DNA of 64,000 bases from Magnolia sinica (Eukaryota; Streptophyta; Magnoliopsida; Magnoliales; Magnoliaceae), in NCBI RefSeq assembly GCF_029962835.1, contig NC_080578.1, positions 51,267,001 through 51,331,000 of the forward strand. Reading direction: 5' to 3'. The notes under the pieces were generated by a model. It searched no databases, had not been told where the DNA came from, and saw only the letters and a list, made by a program, of their open reading frames with translations. Below are positions 23,878-34,600 of this stretch, piece after piece. The position numbers were made by a program, and so were the translations under genes. Position 1 is the first letter of the stretch; the number at the start of each line of letters is the position of its first letter.

Positions 23878-25022
23878 ATGCCCAAGTGGGTTTGTGATAA
23901 CATTCAGCATCTTTTGAGTGAAGAAGGATTGGTTGAGGGGTTATCTATCCATCACAAGATTAGACATCACTCGAGATCTTTAGAGTTAATTGAGGTTATG
24001 GCTGCAAATCAACTAGTTAATCAACTGGGAAGACAACCTCAACATAGGGTTGAGGAAGTCCAGGATGAGAATGAGGTGCATCAAGCACCCTCGCTCGTAC
24101 TTTACAAAATGATTTACAACTGGTGGGGGTGAGCACACCATCACGCATGGTTTTTACAGAGAATGCAGGACATGAATATCAAGCTGGGAGTGATCCAACT
24201 CCTTCCAAAATTCCATGGACTTAAATCTGAAAATCCATATCTACACTTAAAAGAGTTTGATGGGATAATAGACACTTTATATTTCCTAATGTGTTTGAGA
24301 ACATGATCAGACTGAAAATCTTTCCCTTCTCCTTAAAAGAAAAAGCTAAGACATGGTCGTACTCACTACATCCACGATCGATTGGTAAATGGAATAACAT
24401 GATAAGGGAGTTCATCAAGAAAATTTTCCCATACCATAAAACGAACACCCTTAGAAAGTCAATCATGAACTTTGCTCAAAAGGAAGATGAAACATTCTTC
24501 TAATGTTGGGAGTGGTTCAAGGATCTTGTCAGTTCATTCCCACAACACGGTTTTGAAATGTGGCACATAACAAATTTCTTCTATAATGGACTGACATCTT
24601 CCATGCACCGATTAGTCGAGATGATCTGCAATGGGGAATTTATGAACAAAGATGTCAATGATGTGTGGGAATATCTAGATAGACTTGCTGCAAATGCAGA
24701 ATCATGGAACACCTCCCCAAAACCCATAATTTCTAAGCCTACTCAATCAAAGGAAAGGGGCGGAATGTATATTTTAAAGGAGGAAGATGATATAAATGGT
24801 AAAGTAGCTAGTCTCACAAGGAAACTACTCGAGGCCATGGAACTTAAGAAGGTTAAGGCTAAGGAAGTTATTTGCGGTATTTGTGCTTGTAACATACATA
24901 CAACCAAAAATTATCCAATAGTACCTGCTTGTCAAGAAATTTTAAATGAGCAATCAAATGCCGTAAATAACTACCAAGGACCTTTTAGTGGACCCACCTT
25001 AAATACATATAACTACGGCTGA
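23878..25022 (+). pseudogene. Athila-1 gag
   Basis: Gag of an Athila element, broken by stops (near 24130 and 24501) and shifts. 24291-24503 and 24558-25022 carry the retrotransposon gag domain: FIKKIFPYHKTNTLRKSI, QKEDETFF, then after a stop FKDLVSSFPQHGFEMWHITN, FYNGLTSSMHRLVEMICNG and GEFMNK. A degenerate knuckle CGICACNIHTTKNYP follows near 24880. The matching region in Athila-2 is at 63713-62742. I place the start at 23878 only because it is the first ATG; the true start may be the ATG at 23998 (MAANQL, compare MAVNQP in Athila-2). Confidence 0.85.
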
Positions 25023-25645
25023 AGGAATGGACAAACTGTTACTCCTTAAGGTTTCTTCAATCAAATTCTAACCAAGAGAGACATCAAGAGGATCCGGTCT
25101 GGAAACATATTCAAAACCAAGAGCTTATCACTCAGGGTATATTGCAAACCCTTAAAGATCTTTTAAAGGCCATACAAGGGAGTGAGACAAAAAATCAATT
25201 AGGGACAAAGGGATTCTTCCAGCCCAACCTTTTTCCAATCCTAAACCGCAATATGAAATAAGTGATCCAAGCTCTTCAAATCAAATGGAGTAAGCTAAGT
25301 CTATCACCACTCTTAGGAGTGGGAAGATAATTGACAAATCTATTTCGGCAAGGGCTGAAAAGCTTAAGGACCTGGAAGAGGACAATGATGATAGACCTAG
25401 CACTGCTCCACAAGAATTGGAACCGAAACTTCAAGGCAAGCCTATTGCCCCATTCCCCCAACGGTTGGTTGCAATAAAACCTCCCTCTAACTCTTAGGAC
25501 ATTTTCGAGGTGTTGAAACATGTGAAGGTCAATATTCCTTTACTGGATGCAGTTAAACAAATACCTTAATCTGCCAAAATTTTGAAACACTTGTGTGACC
25601 AAAGGAGGGTAAAATATTTAAAAGAAAATCTTCTTAACCAAAAAA
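25023..25645 (+). pseudogene. Athila-1 gag-pro linker, decayed
   Basis: Continues gag in several frames with many stops; pieces such as a proline-rich PPSNS stretch near 25480 fit the linker region between gag and protease. No intact domain. Confidence 0.5.
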
Positions 25646-26616
25646 GTGAGTGCCATCCTAAAGCAAGATGTGCCACAGAAATACAAAGATCCCGGTAGCC
25701 CAATTGTCGCTTGTGTAATTGGAAACTACCAAATTGAGCACGCACTTCTTAACTTAGGAGCGAGCGTCAATCTAATCCCTTACTCGGTCCACAAACAGTT
25801 AGGTTTTAGTAAATTAAAACCCATCATAACCACATTATAACTTGTTGATCGCTTAGTTCATGTACCAAGGGGGGTAATTGAGGATGTGTTGGTGCAGGTT
25901 GACAGATTCTACTACCCAGTAGATTTTATCGTCTTGGATACGTAATCCATCAGTAATATGAGCACTCAAATTCCCATAATTCTTGGCAGTCCATTCGTCG
26001 CCACTTCAAACGAAATGATTAATTGCACGAATGGAGTCATGAGTATGTCTTTTGGGAATATGACACTGGAATTGAATATCTTTTTCAACACAGGCAAACA
26101 GTTAGAGGATGATGATGATTTCCACGATATTAACTTGATCGATTCTTTTATGGAAGATAGAGCATTTCTAACCTTATCCTCTGACCCTCTAGAGATGTGC
26201 TTGACCCATGATTTAGATGATGATATGATTAATGAGATGGGTGTCATGCTTGGTGATGTGCCGGTACTTGAATTTAACAGGTGGAGGCCACAATTTGAAA
26301 AATTGCCCCAATTTGATGTAGTGCCTCTACCGTCTAACTTTAAGACACTGACGCTTGACCTAAAACTTTTACCCACTAATCTTGAACAGGTTTACTTAGG
26401 TCAAGAAGGGACATACCCAGTGGTGATTTCATCCCACCTTGAGAAAAAATAAAAGAGTATGCTCATTTCTACTCTCGAAAAAGATAAAAGAGTTATTGGG
26501 CATATCATCACAAATCTCGATGTGGCGAATGAACTCCTTTCAACTGAATATTTTGACTCTTTAGAAGATTGTCCGATACACTTTGTGGATATAAATAATC
26601 CCATGATACAAGACAT
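25646..26616 (+). pseudogene. Athila-1 aspartic protease and pro-RT linker
   Basis: Retropepsin-like region. YKDPGSPIVACVIGNYQIEH is the usual Athila lead-in. At the active site LLNLGASVNLIPYSV the catalytic Asp of DLGAS is Asn, so the enzyme would be inactive apart from other damage. A stop at 25838 interrupts; IPIILGSPFVATSN (25970-26010) is the second conserved protease motif. Then an acidic linker and LPSNFKTLTLDLKLLP, YLGQEGTYPVVISS and KDKRVIGHII, which match the segment immediately before RT in Athila pol. RT itself does not follow. Confidence 0.85.
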
Positions 26617-28181
26617 AGTGGATGCTTGGTAAGGTAATACCTTAGTAGTTGTTACTAACCGAGAGAACCCTTATTCTGAAAAACCTCCTCCCCCAGATCC
26701 TGAATGTTTACCACTAAAGAAGGAGGAGCTGAAAATTGAACCAGAGACTGAAACTTCGTAGTGTGTTAAGACTACACCACCTACTAAGAATTTTTCTGAA
26801 TTCTATCTACTTGTATTCTCTGATTTATCATGGAGTACTAATATTAAAACTTTTTTTTATCACTGGTGAATCATATATACGATACCTCAGGCGATTCGAC
26901 AATAATTTTTTGATGAGGTCTATAAATTTTTCTAGAAATTCATGCTCCAGGGCATCTAAGCCTATTGCAAAAAGGGCTTTTGGATGATCTTATTGAGAAA
27001 CCTATTGAGAAATTTATCAAGATATTGGCCGGAGGAGGAACCTTGCGGCATGACTAGGTAGTTTTTCCATTGATTTCCTAGTTTAAGATTAGATTATTGC
27101 TTTCATGTTATGTCTAGTATAGTCAGCTTTATGTTGTTTAGGATAGTTTATTTTTCAGTTGATTAGCTCTTGTGCTAACCACCTTCACGCTAAGATCCTT
27201 TGGAAAAAACCCTTAGAATTTCTTCATCAGGTACTATCTTTCCATCCCTTCTCTTTCAATTACGTTGTTCTTTTGTAAATCATACTTATTACTTTTACAT
27301 TGAGGACAATGTAGATTTTAGGTTGGGGATGGGGGATTAGGTAAACTAATCAGTGTTTTCTCAGTTTTGAGGAAAATTTGTAAAAATTTTGAAAAATTTT
27401 CAATGTTTATCTGTTTAGAAAGTGATAAGTTGCGTATTTAAAATTGTTTTGAGTATGATGATAAGATAGAAATCGAATTTTGAATTGTTGGAGTTGGAGA
27501 AACTAAGTGACCTATCACTTATGGTTCTTACATTCAATTGATTAAGAGTAAGTTCGAATATTATGTTATTCAAAACTATTTTCTATAAATAGTATTAGAT
27601 TTTCTGATTGTTAATATGATGATCACTGAAAGATATTGAGAACCGAGTTTGGAGAATTTTATCCACCTTAAAAGAAGAAAAAAGAACCAGTTAAAAAATA
27701 GGAAATCGACAAAGTGGTCATAAAGAATGAAAAATGACAACATCTTTGAGGGGAATGAAAAATGTCTTTAAAAAGGATGTAATGTCTAAAGAAGAGGAAT
27801 AAATATAAATGATCGTCGATATAAAATCAAAAACTGAAAAAAGAAGGAAAAGGGGATAATTTCAGAATTAGTGCTCGGGTTTTCGACCAATCTTGAAGTG
27901 ATGAGCATGTTAACATTATGAAAAGATAGTATTTTCACTGAACACTTTGAAAAACTTGATATGCGAACTACGCTCTAACCTAATGGATAAAGGACTTATT
28001 TAATTGATTGCTTGTGTGATTCCACTCTAAGTCTTCAAAATCTCAATTTCTCATCTTGAGTCTACACATTCATACTTGATTATAGAAAAGATCGTTTTCA
28101 GAAAAAGGTTTGAAAATTACTCATTAAGGTTCATTTTTCACACACTTTGCTCGAGCCTAGCAAAATGCTAGTTGGGGATTG
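26617..28181 (+). other. Athila-1 3' non-coding region and polypurine tract
   Basis: Pol is deleted here. The block near 27298 (ATTGAGGACAATGTAGATTTTAGG, then TTGGGGATGGGGGATTAGGT) matches the downstream-of-integrase block of Athila-2 (57575-57625, opposite strand). The stretch to 28170 is non-coding. GTTGGGGATTG (28171-28181) touches the 3' LTR and is the likely polypurine tract priming plus-strand synthesis. Confidence 0.7.
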
Positions 28182-29623
28182 TGTTGAGGGTCAAATATTG
28201 CATATTGGACCCCATCTATTACTTGGATTTATGAACATGATAATGCTTAATGTTCTATTTTAATCATGTTTGTGTTGCAAGGTGAATTTAAGAACTTAGA
28301 TTGAAAAGGATGTTAAAAGCATAGCTTTAACGCTCAAGAATCACCAAAGCCAAGAATGGATCTTTCAAGACCAAGAATGAAGAGTGCACATACTGAAGAT
28401 CTGAGAAAATCAACTCAAGAATGAAGAAAATTGGAGTTTTGAAGTGAAATTTTGTAATCTTGACCAGTCCTAGCCTCTGTTCAACCAGTCCAGGCTACTC
28501 ACGACTAGTCCTAGATACTACTCGACCAGTCGTAGCTTGATCGGTCGATGTTCCTCGACTCGAACTCCGGTGAGTAAAACAACTAAATTTTCATCATGCT
28601 CAACCAGTCAAGGGTGTCCTACAACCGGTCGAGGATGGCTCGCGACTAGTAGAGCGTTACGCAATTTTTACGCAGACTGTGTAAATTTGAGACGGTTTTC
28701 GAAAATTTTCACTCGGTGCGAAAGTCTAAAGCCTAAAACTATAAATAGGGGTTCCTAGGGCATCCCTAAGCATCATTTAGGGGTTGGGGAGTAGAGCAAA
28801 AGCGTGGAGAAGCTGTCGTCAAGAGTTTTTCATCCTTTTCCTTAGTTGTTTTTATGTATTTCTTAAGAGATTTTAGTTTAATCATGTCTATGGTTGTCTA
28901 AACCTCTTAGCTAGGGCTAAGAGGTGAAGCTTGTAGCGTGATGGGATGTTTCTATTATTTTGATTCATGTTTATAGTGAACTCTCTTGGATTCTAGCTTG
29001 ATCATAAGGAATACTTTTAGTTTTTAATGGTTTGTTGTGACTCAAATTGCAATGGATCTGCGATAGCTTTGAGTATGTTCTTTTCATGTATTGAGATTGT
29101 GAATTTAGGAAATCTTGTTGCTCACCATTATCCCTTGGGCATGGTCGAATGATGGAATCCTCACTAACTTTTACAATTCTCCTAGATTGGTTATGGGATT
29201 CATAAATCCTATTGTTTGCTTTGTCTCCTGGGCATGGTTTTGTGATGGAATCACTTCCACTTCTAACACCTCTCAGCCATTGAGAACTAGGTCAAAGGAA
29301 GTTCAAATTTGGTTTTACTGAGATATCTTCTAATTGGATAGGATGAGACTCCGATTCCAATCGTGTGACTTGAATCAAGCATAGATCTCCATGATCTCTA
29401 CAAGTGGATCCTTGGAAACCTTTTTTTCCCATTTTTGAATTTCTTAAGTTTTTTCATTAAATCTCTCACAATTACTCTTAAATATTCTAGATTTAGATTT
29501 TTGTCTTTTTCTAATTCGTCTTCTAGGTACTTTCAGAATACGCATGAGATTAGTCCATGTGGATTCTACCTCTGTCATACCGAGATTATTACTACAGCAA
29601 CCCTACACTTGGGGTTGTGAATA
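28182..29623 (+). mobile_element. Athila-1 3' LTR
   Basis: Starts TGTTGAGGGTCAAATATTGC, ends GGGTTGTGAATA (CA end mutated to TA); 1,442 bp. Aligns along its length with the 5' LTR, with many scattered substitutions, so the insertion is old. TATA box at 28740-28748; word cluster 28455-28660. Confidence 0.9.
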
Positions 29624-29954
29624 GGCAAGGAGGAGGGCAGCTACCTAGGAGCACGCACTAGGCATGTCCCACGAAGTTGGCGTCACAATAAGTGGGCCGT
29701 GCACAAATTTAGATAACTTTGATGGTTTTGATGAATTATGCATATCTTTGTGCTCGGGTGTCGGATTGACATGTGATTTTCACCATTGTGACGGTAGGGA
29801 TGACGCAGTCCTTATGACAGAGGTCTCAAGGTTATTTGAGATAAATGACTTAGGTGGGGTTGTTGGGTGCACTAGGGTGTGCTGGATGGTCTATCAATGG
29901 TGTGGATCGGGACATGTCTATATGAGCGATGTTACAAAAGATCGGGATCCCACA
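29624..29954. other. Unassigned stretch right of Athila-1
   Basis: After the GGCAA duplication, 330 bases without recognisable domain or repeat. Short frames exist but have no family features. Possibly the right continuation of 19815-21922. Confidence 0.4.
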
Positions 29955-30033
29955 ATATAACCTTAGAAAGACCTTTGTATTAGGTACTTTCAAAAATTCT
30001 CTATGTTGGGATTTTATAAGTGTTTTTGCTATT

Positions 30034-30390
30034 GAATTCGACCAGCCTAACTTCTGGTTCGACTAGCCCAACTTCAAGCCCAAGGAAAAGAACAACTTCT
30101 GTTAAAAATTTAGCCAGCCTAACTTCTGGTTTGGCTAGCCTAAGCTTGAAAATTTTCAAGCCTGAGAAAGCTTGGGTGAAATTCCAGCAATGTAATCTTT
30201 TAAAATTTACAAGAATTCAGCCAGTTGAGTGTCAAATTCATTTAGCCGAACTATGATGTTCAGTCAGCCGAATTTATCCTCGTGCCCACCAAATTTTGTA
30301 TAAACCTTATCTCGCACAATCCGTGAGCTGTTGGACCAAATCTGGTGGACTCTAGCCAGCCGAAGCCAGTCTTAGGCTAGCTGAAGTTCT
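30034..30390 (+). promoter_or_regulatory. Word cluster in Copia-2 LTR U3
   Basis: Repeated words built on the palindrome GGCTAGCC with TTCGG/CCGAA flanks: TTCGACTAGCCCAA, TTTGGCTAGCCTAA, TTTAGCCGAACT, AGTCAGCCGAATT, AGGCTAGCTGAAG and others. The TATA box follows within 15 bases. The same word family is in Copia-4 (62085-62425). Confidence 0.6.
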
Positions 30391-30793
30391 AACCTCTGTC
30401 CCTATAAATTGAGTCTTTCTCTCATTACAAATAAAAATGAAAAATTACTATAATCCTTCTGCAAGAAAGAGAAGCTCAAGTCCTCGGCAAAGCTATCTAT
30501 ATGGTATTTATAAATTTTAATTTATATCATATTCAATTCTCTTTTTCTCAAGATCATTTAAGTCTTATTCTAAGAGAGTAATCTATACTCTTCTTTGAGA
30601 TTTAAGAGAATTGAATCAAATAACATTTGGGTTTTTCATTTCTAAAATCTATAAAACCCTAGACACTTTTTGTCTCACTGAACATTGCGCCATCTACGTT
30701 TAAGAAAGAAGTCCATATGCTACATGCTTTTGCCACGTCATCGAATCTACATTTGAAGATAAGTATATTTACTATATTTCTTTTTAGATTTTT

Positions 30794-30890
30794 CTGAGAT
30801 AGCCTGTGAAAATCTCAGCGAGTTTTTTCTTGAGATTGCCTGTGAAAATCTCAGTGGGGTTTCTATTTATGATAGCCCATGAAAATCATA
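30794..30890 (+). repeat. Serial hairpins in Copia-2 LTR
   Basis: Three inverted repeats in a row: 30794-30818 (arms CTGAGAT/ATCTCAG), 30831-30854 (TGAGATT/AATCTCA) and 30868-30890 (TATGAT/ATCATA). The loop is AGCC(T/C)(G/A)TGAAA or TGCCTGTGAAA. A fourth (GTGATAG...CCCGTGAAAATCAT) is split by the Tat insertion and a fifth (AAGGT/ACCTT) lies at 52621-52642. Equivalent dyads are in Copia-1 and Copia-4. They fall between TATA and primer site, so they would be in the RNA leader. Confidence 0.7.
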
Positions 30891-30912
30891 AAAGGGTTTT
30901 TTACCGTGATAG

Positions 30913-32381
30913 TGTAGACACCCACCTAAGCTAAACATCTTGAGAAGGCTAAGATAATTCGTGAACCATAATTATATCCTAAACCAAACCCTAATCCCAG
31001 CTCAAACCTAAACCAAACCTAAAACCTCGAGCCACACTTCAAACATCCAATCCATAACCTGAAACCCTAATCCAAACCATTCAACCTACATACAGCCCCC
31101 GCCTATACCCTATACCCTGATCTAAGCCCCTTTACCCAAGCCTAAGTCCATCTATCTAACCCCAAAACCCCGAAAAGGGGACTAACAGATGAACCAACAC
31201 ACCAAGTAAGCCCACACGCTTAAGCCCGACCCGAACCCATACCGGACGGTAGTCCAACTACCGTCGGTGGTAGTTTGACTATTGCCAGCAGTATTTGGAG
31301 TGCCGCCGCTCGCGGCCCATGTGTGATCTCCTGGGGACAACTGTCCCAGCGTCCGAAAGTCAACTTTCTTCAGAAATTACCCCCTTATCCGACTTTATTT
31401 ACTGTTTTACCAATTTCAAGAGCCAATGAGAGCACACCACATGACGTTTCTCTTCCCTCAACCATTCACAACTTGCCATGTCACCATTTACCCCCCTTAA
31501 ACCCAAAAATTATCACATTGCCATTGGAGAATGCTAACATTTCACAACAACTACTCTTCATTTCCAAGCTTAAGTGAGAAGGAGAGAAAGAGAAAGGGAG
31601 AGAGTGAGGGTGAGGGAGAGCTCCTGAGCCTCCAAGATCAATTTTTTCTAAACATCTCTTAGCCTCCTCCTAACTTTCTCAATCTCAAGTCTAGCCCGGA
31701 TTGGCCATGGTACAACCCATATCTTAGCCAACTCAAGTTCTAGCTAATGATCCTATTATTTTATGCAAGCATTCATCATGACATCTACTCCCTTCTCTGT
31801 CCATACACTGATAAGGGATGTATGGATTCTTAAGAAGAGAGGAGCCGTGGTGGTCCCCCCTGGACCTCCCGGATCCCACGAGTGAATAGAAAGTTGGATC
31901 TATAGAAATTCCCAGCAAACTAGTCCTATTTTCTTACCTCTTTGCATAAGCACCGTCATATCTGCCTTCTAGACACATCATTGGATGTATGCTCTGTGGC
32001 TTGTCCAAACCTCGGATCTTGCCCCATAAAAAATCCATGTGTGCACCTAGTCTTATTTCGACCACTTCATCCATCCCTTAAGATTGTTTTACCACACAAA
32101 GTAGAGACCGTACGTTTGTACGGGTAGAGAGTGTGCCTAACACCTCCCCTCTTTGTAACCGAGGTCCCTTATCTGGTTTGCAGATCAGGAGTCAATTTCA
32201 GCCAGGAGAATCTTCGAGTTTCTCCAACCATACATTTTCCGTAGGTTCTAGCCGACTACAGAATTCTGAACTCAATTGGCTAGTGACGACTCCAATATCC
32301 ACATATCTGCTTGTTAATCCCCATCTGCCTAACCATAAAATACGCCAAATTTATATAGGTGCTGATTTTTCAGTGTCTATA
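30913..32381 (+). mobile_element. Tat 5' LTR
   Basis: Starts TGTAGACACCC, ends CAGTGTCTATA (CA mutated to TA); 1,469 bp. It has two GGTAGTC-type palindromes at 31246-31286. Compared with the 3' LTR it lacks about 27 bases around 31527-31540 that hold the TATA box, and has a non-matching block near 31797-31895. Confidence 0.93.
31246..31286 (+). promoter_or_regulatory. Palindromic box pair in Tat 5' LTR
   Basis: ACGGTAGTCCAACTACCGT (31246-31264) has perfect 8-bp arms around CCA. GGTGGTAGTTTGACTATTGC follows as an imperfect second copy. The 3' LTR keeps the first box (51472-51490) with two changes, and only part of the second. Confidence 0.7.
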
Positions 32382-32384
32382 GAA

Positions 32385-32403
32385 TGACGACTCCACTAAG
32401 GAT
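32385..32403 (+). other. Primer binding site, Tat element
   Basis: TGACGACTCCACTAAGGAT starts three bases after the 5' LTR; it resembles the TGGCGACTCCACTGGGGA site seen in Ogre/Tat elements (reported as tRNA-Arg primed), with changes. Confidence 0.65.
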
Positions 32404-32517
32404 TTGCTAGCTCGTACTAGTTGAGACCTGATTCGAAAGTGCGTGGTACTTTAATCCCAAGGGACATCATCGTTGCATTCCCATTTGGTTACACTTGTTT
32501 AAGCACTAATTCAAACC

Positions 32518-34600
32518 ATGACCACTCGATCCCAGGCAACCATAACTTCTCAGGCTACCCATGATGAGGAACCAACGGCTCCATCGGCTTCTGAACCATC
32601 AGGGTTAGAACCAATCCATGCGCACACACTAGTACCAGTGGTGCAAACAGATTTGCCTATCACAGCAGCCTTGAATGAAATGTCCTAGAACTTCAAGGCA
32701 TTACAAGAATTACTGCTCCGCCTGGTACCAAGTGTAGTACCAAACACGTAGGCTGCACAGCCTAGCATACAAAACAACTCAATCCCGTAGACCCCTTTTA
32801 CCTTTTCCCTCATTCCAGCAAATCCTGTCCTCCCTCTCCCAGAAGAGCCAGCACAGGATCAACAAGAACCAACAAACAAGAACAACCTTCCCACACATCT
32901 CTACTCAGCACATCACAACAATCAGGTTACAACACAAGTCCCCCTAATGGGAACCACAGATAAGAACTAGCGGATGCCCACGAAGGGGGCTAGTTTCGAG
33001 TCCAACTCACTCCCCCCTAACGGGAGTAACATTCTAAAATTGGTAGATACCCTAGGTGGGAGCCATTTCCGAACATCACACCCTCCTCCGAAAGGGAGCG
33101 GCGTTCAATTCCAACTACCCCCCGCCACCAGGATTCCATCTACGTTCCAACAACACTCCATTCTCGATTGATACGAAGAGGAAGTAGCACAAGCCCTACA
33201 GCAAGCGGTAAGATATCCGCAGCAAGGGAAGTCAGAAATCGAGGAACTGCGAGAACAATTGCAAATGGTGCAAAATCAGCTCCAGAGGTAGCAAGGAGTG
33301 GATCACCCATCCACCAAGTTCAGGGATCTATGTCCTTTTCCTGATGCCCGGGCACCTCTAAACTTCGAGATACCCAAATTCAAAAAGTGTGACGGTAGTG
33401 GGTGCCCCACAGCACATCTAAAACCCTTTTGTTGGGAACTCAATGAGATAACAGGGAACGATGGAGCCTTGATATGGCTCTTCAAGAATCCATTAAAAGT
33501 GATGCTTTGGATTGGTACACCTCGCTAGACAACCATCAAATCAGAATCTAGGAAAGACTCTCTCAGGCATTCATTGACAGATTTTCATATAATCTGAACA
33601 TGGCTCTAAGAAGGTTTGACCTTGCTGCCCTCAGACAAAAAAGTGACGAGTCTTTATCAACATATATAGGGCTATGGGGGGCTATAGCGGCCCGAATGAG
33701 AAACCCCATCAACGACAAAGAGCAGATATCCATGATCGTACATTCAGCAAATCATAATATTTCAGGATATCTAATCTCGCATCCCTATGTAAATTTCTCC
33801 TAACTCATCCAAGCTAGAGAACAGGTGGAAGCCGGGATCAAAGCCGGGACCATTTCTCCATGGCCGCACCAGGCCCCCTCAATCAAAAGAAATAAAGTCG
33901 AGGGGAAACCTATTGGATATGGAAATGGAAACAGTACTGCTCCTACACAACGCTCCATAGAGGTCAATAATGTCGTCGCCAACGCTTAAAGTAACCAGTA
34001 CACTCTGCAACCAGAGTCACAACAAAATAAGCAGTACCAGTCACCGAACCAATAATACCAACCACATCAAGTCTAGCAGTGACATCAGGCACAACAACCT
34101 TAACAACAACAACAGCCTAGGGGAAATGCACAATACAAACAAGTAATACTAGGTAGGAAGTTTACCCATTTAGCACAAACATATAGTCAGGTTCTGATAA
34201 TGTTAGTGTAAAAGTAACTTTTAACACCACTCCAACCTCGACTTCCACCCAATCACCTGCAACTAGGATACAATGAAAATCAGTATTGCGCATATCACCA
34301 AGCTCCTGCCCATCTAACGGATCACTGCATCACTCTAAAACATGCGTTCTAAGATTTAATCGAAAGCTAGAAAATCGCAATCACCCCGCAGGCTAACAAT
34401 ATGGCTCAGGCTAACATTCTCCAAAATCCCCTGCCATCGCATCAAGTGGGACGCAGTACACTCAACACCTTTACCGTCAATCACGTTGAGGTAGGGCATC
34501 CTGTGTATTCTTCTCCACATCATTCCATACAAGTAATCATGCCTGATACAACAACTCGGACATGGAGATACCAGTAGGCGTCGCTACCAGGGCCACATGT
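32518..34600 (+). pseudogene. Tat gag
   Basis: ATG at 32518 opens MTTRSQATITSQ, a common start for this lineage. Stops occur from 32685 on. The capsid core is at 33298-33800 in shifting frames: KFRDLCPFPDARAPLNFEIP, KKCDGSGCPTAHLKPFCWEL, LNMALRRFDLAALRQKSDES and YIGLWGAIAARM. A glutamine-rich stretch (34000-34130) and a CAYHQAPAHLTDHC knuckle-like motif near 34290 follow, typical of Ogre/Tat gag in place of a normal CCHC. The product would form the particle shell. Many stops, so inactive. Confidence 0.85.

Larger units (their letters stand above)
21923..29623 (+). mobile_element. Athila-1, internally deleted Ty3/gypsy Athila-type element
   Basis: Two LTRs (21923-23372 and 28182-29623) frame 4.8 kb holding primer site, gag and protease. 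The flanking five bases are GGTAA (21918-21922) and GGCAA (29624-29628), one transition apart, consistent with a target duplication. RT, RNase H and integrase are absent, so it could move only with enzymes from another element. Athila assignment rests on the primer site TGGCGCCGTTGC, the gag sequence and the post-integrase block TTGAGGACAATGTAGATTTTAGG. Confidence 0.9.
29955..30912 (+). mobile_element. Copia-2 5' LTR, left part (interrupted by Tat)
   Basis: From AACCTTAGAAAGACC onward it matches the Copia-4 LTR (minus strand, 62480 leftwards). The first 250 bases of the LTR, including the TGTCAAA start, are missing. It contains a GGCTAGCC word cluster (30034-30390), TATA box (30403-30408) and serial hairpins (30794-30890). 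It is cut at 30912 by the Tat insertion; the LTR resumes after 52580. Confidence 0.85.

Noticed and set aside
25966-26376. 136-codon minus-strand frame over Athila-1 protease
   Set aside because: Shadow of the plus-strand protease, no recognisable features.
29664-29960. 98-codon frame right of Athila-1
   Set aside because: No recognisable domain, no paired splice or promoter signals; its end runs into the Copia-2 LTR.
30960-31110. AACCCTAA-like words in the Tat LTR resembling plant telomere repeat
   Set aside because: Irregular spacing and many variants (AACCTAA, AAACCTA) in both LTRs; not a (CCCTAAA)n array, so just LTR sequence.
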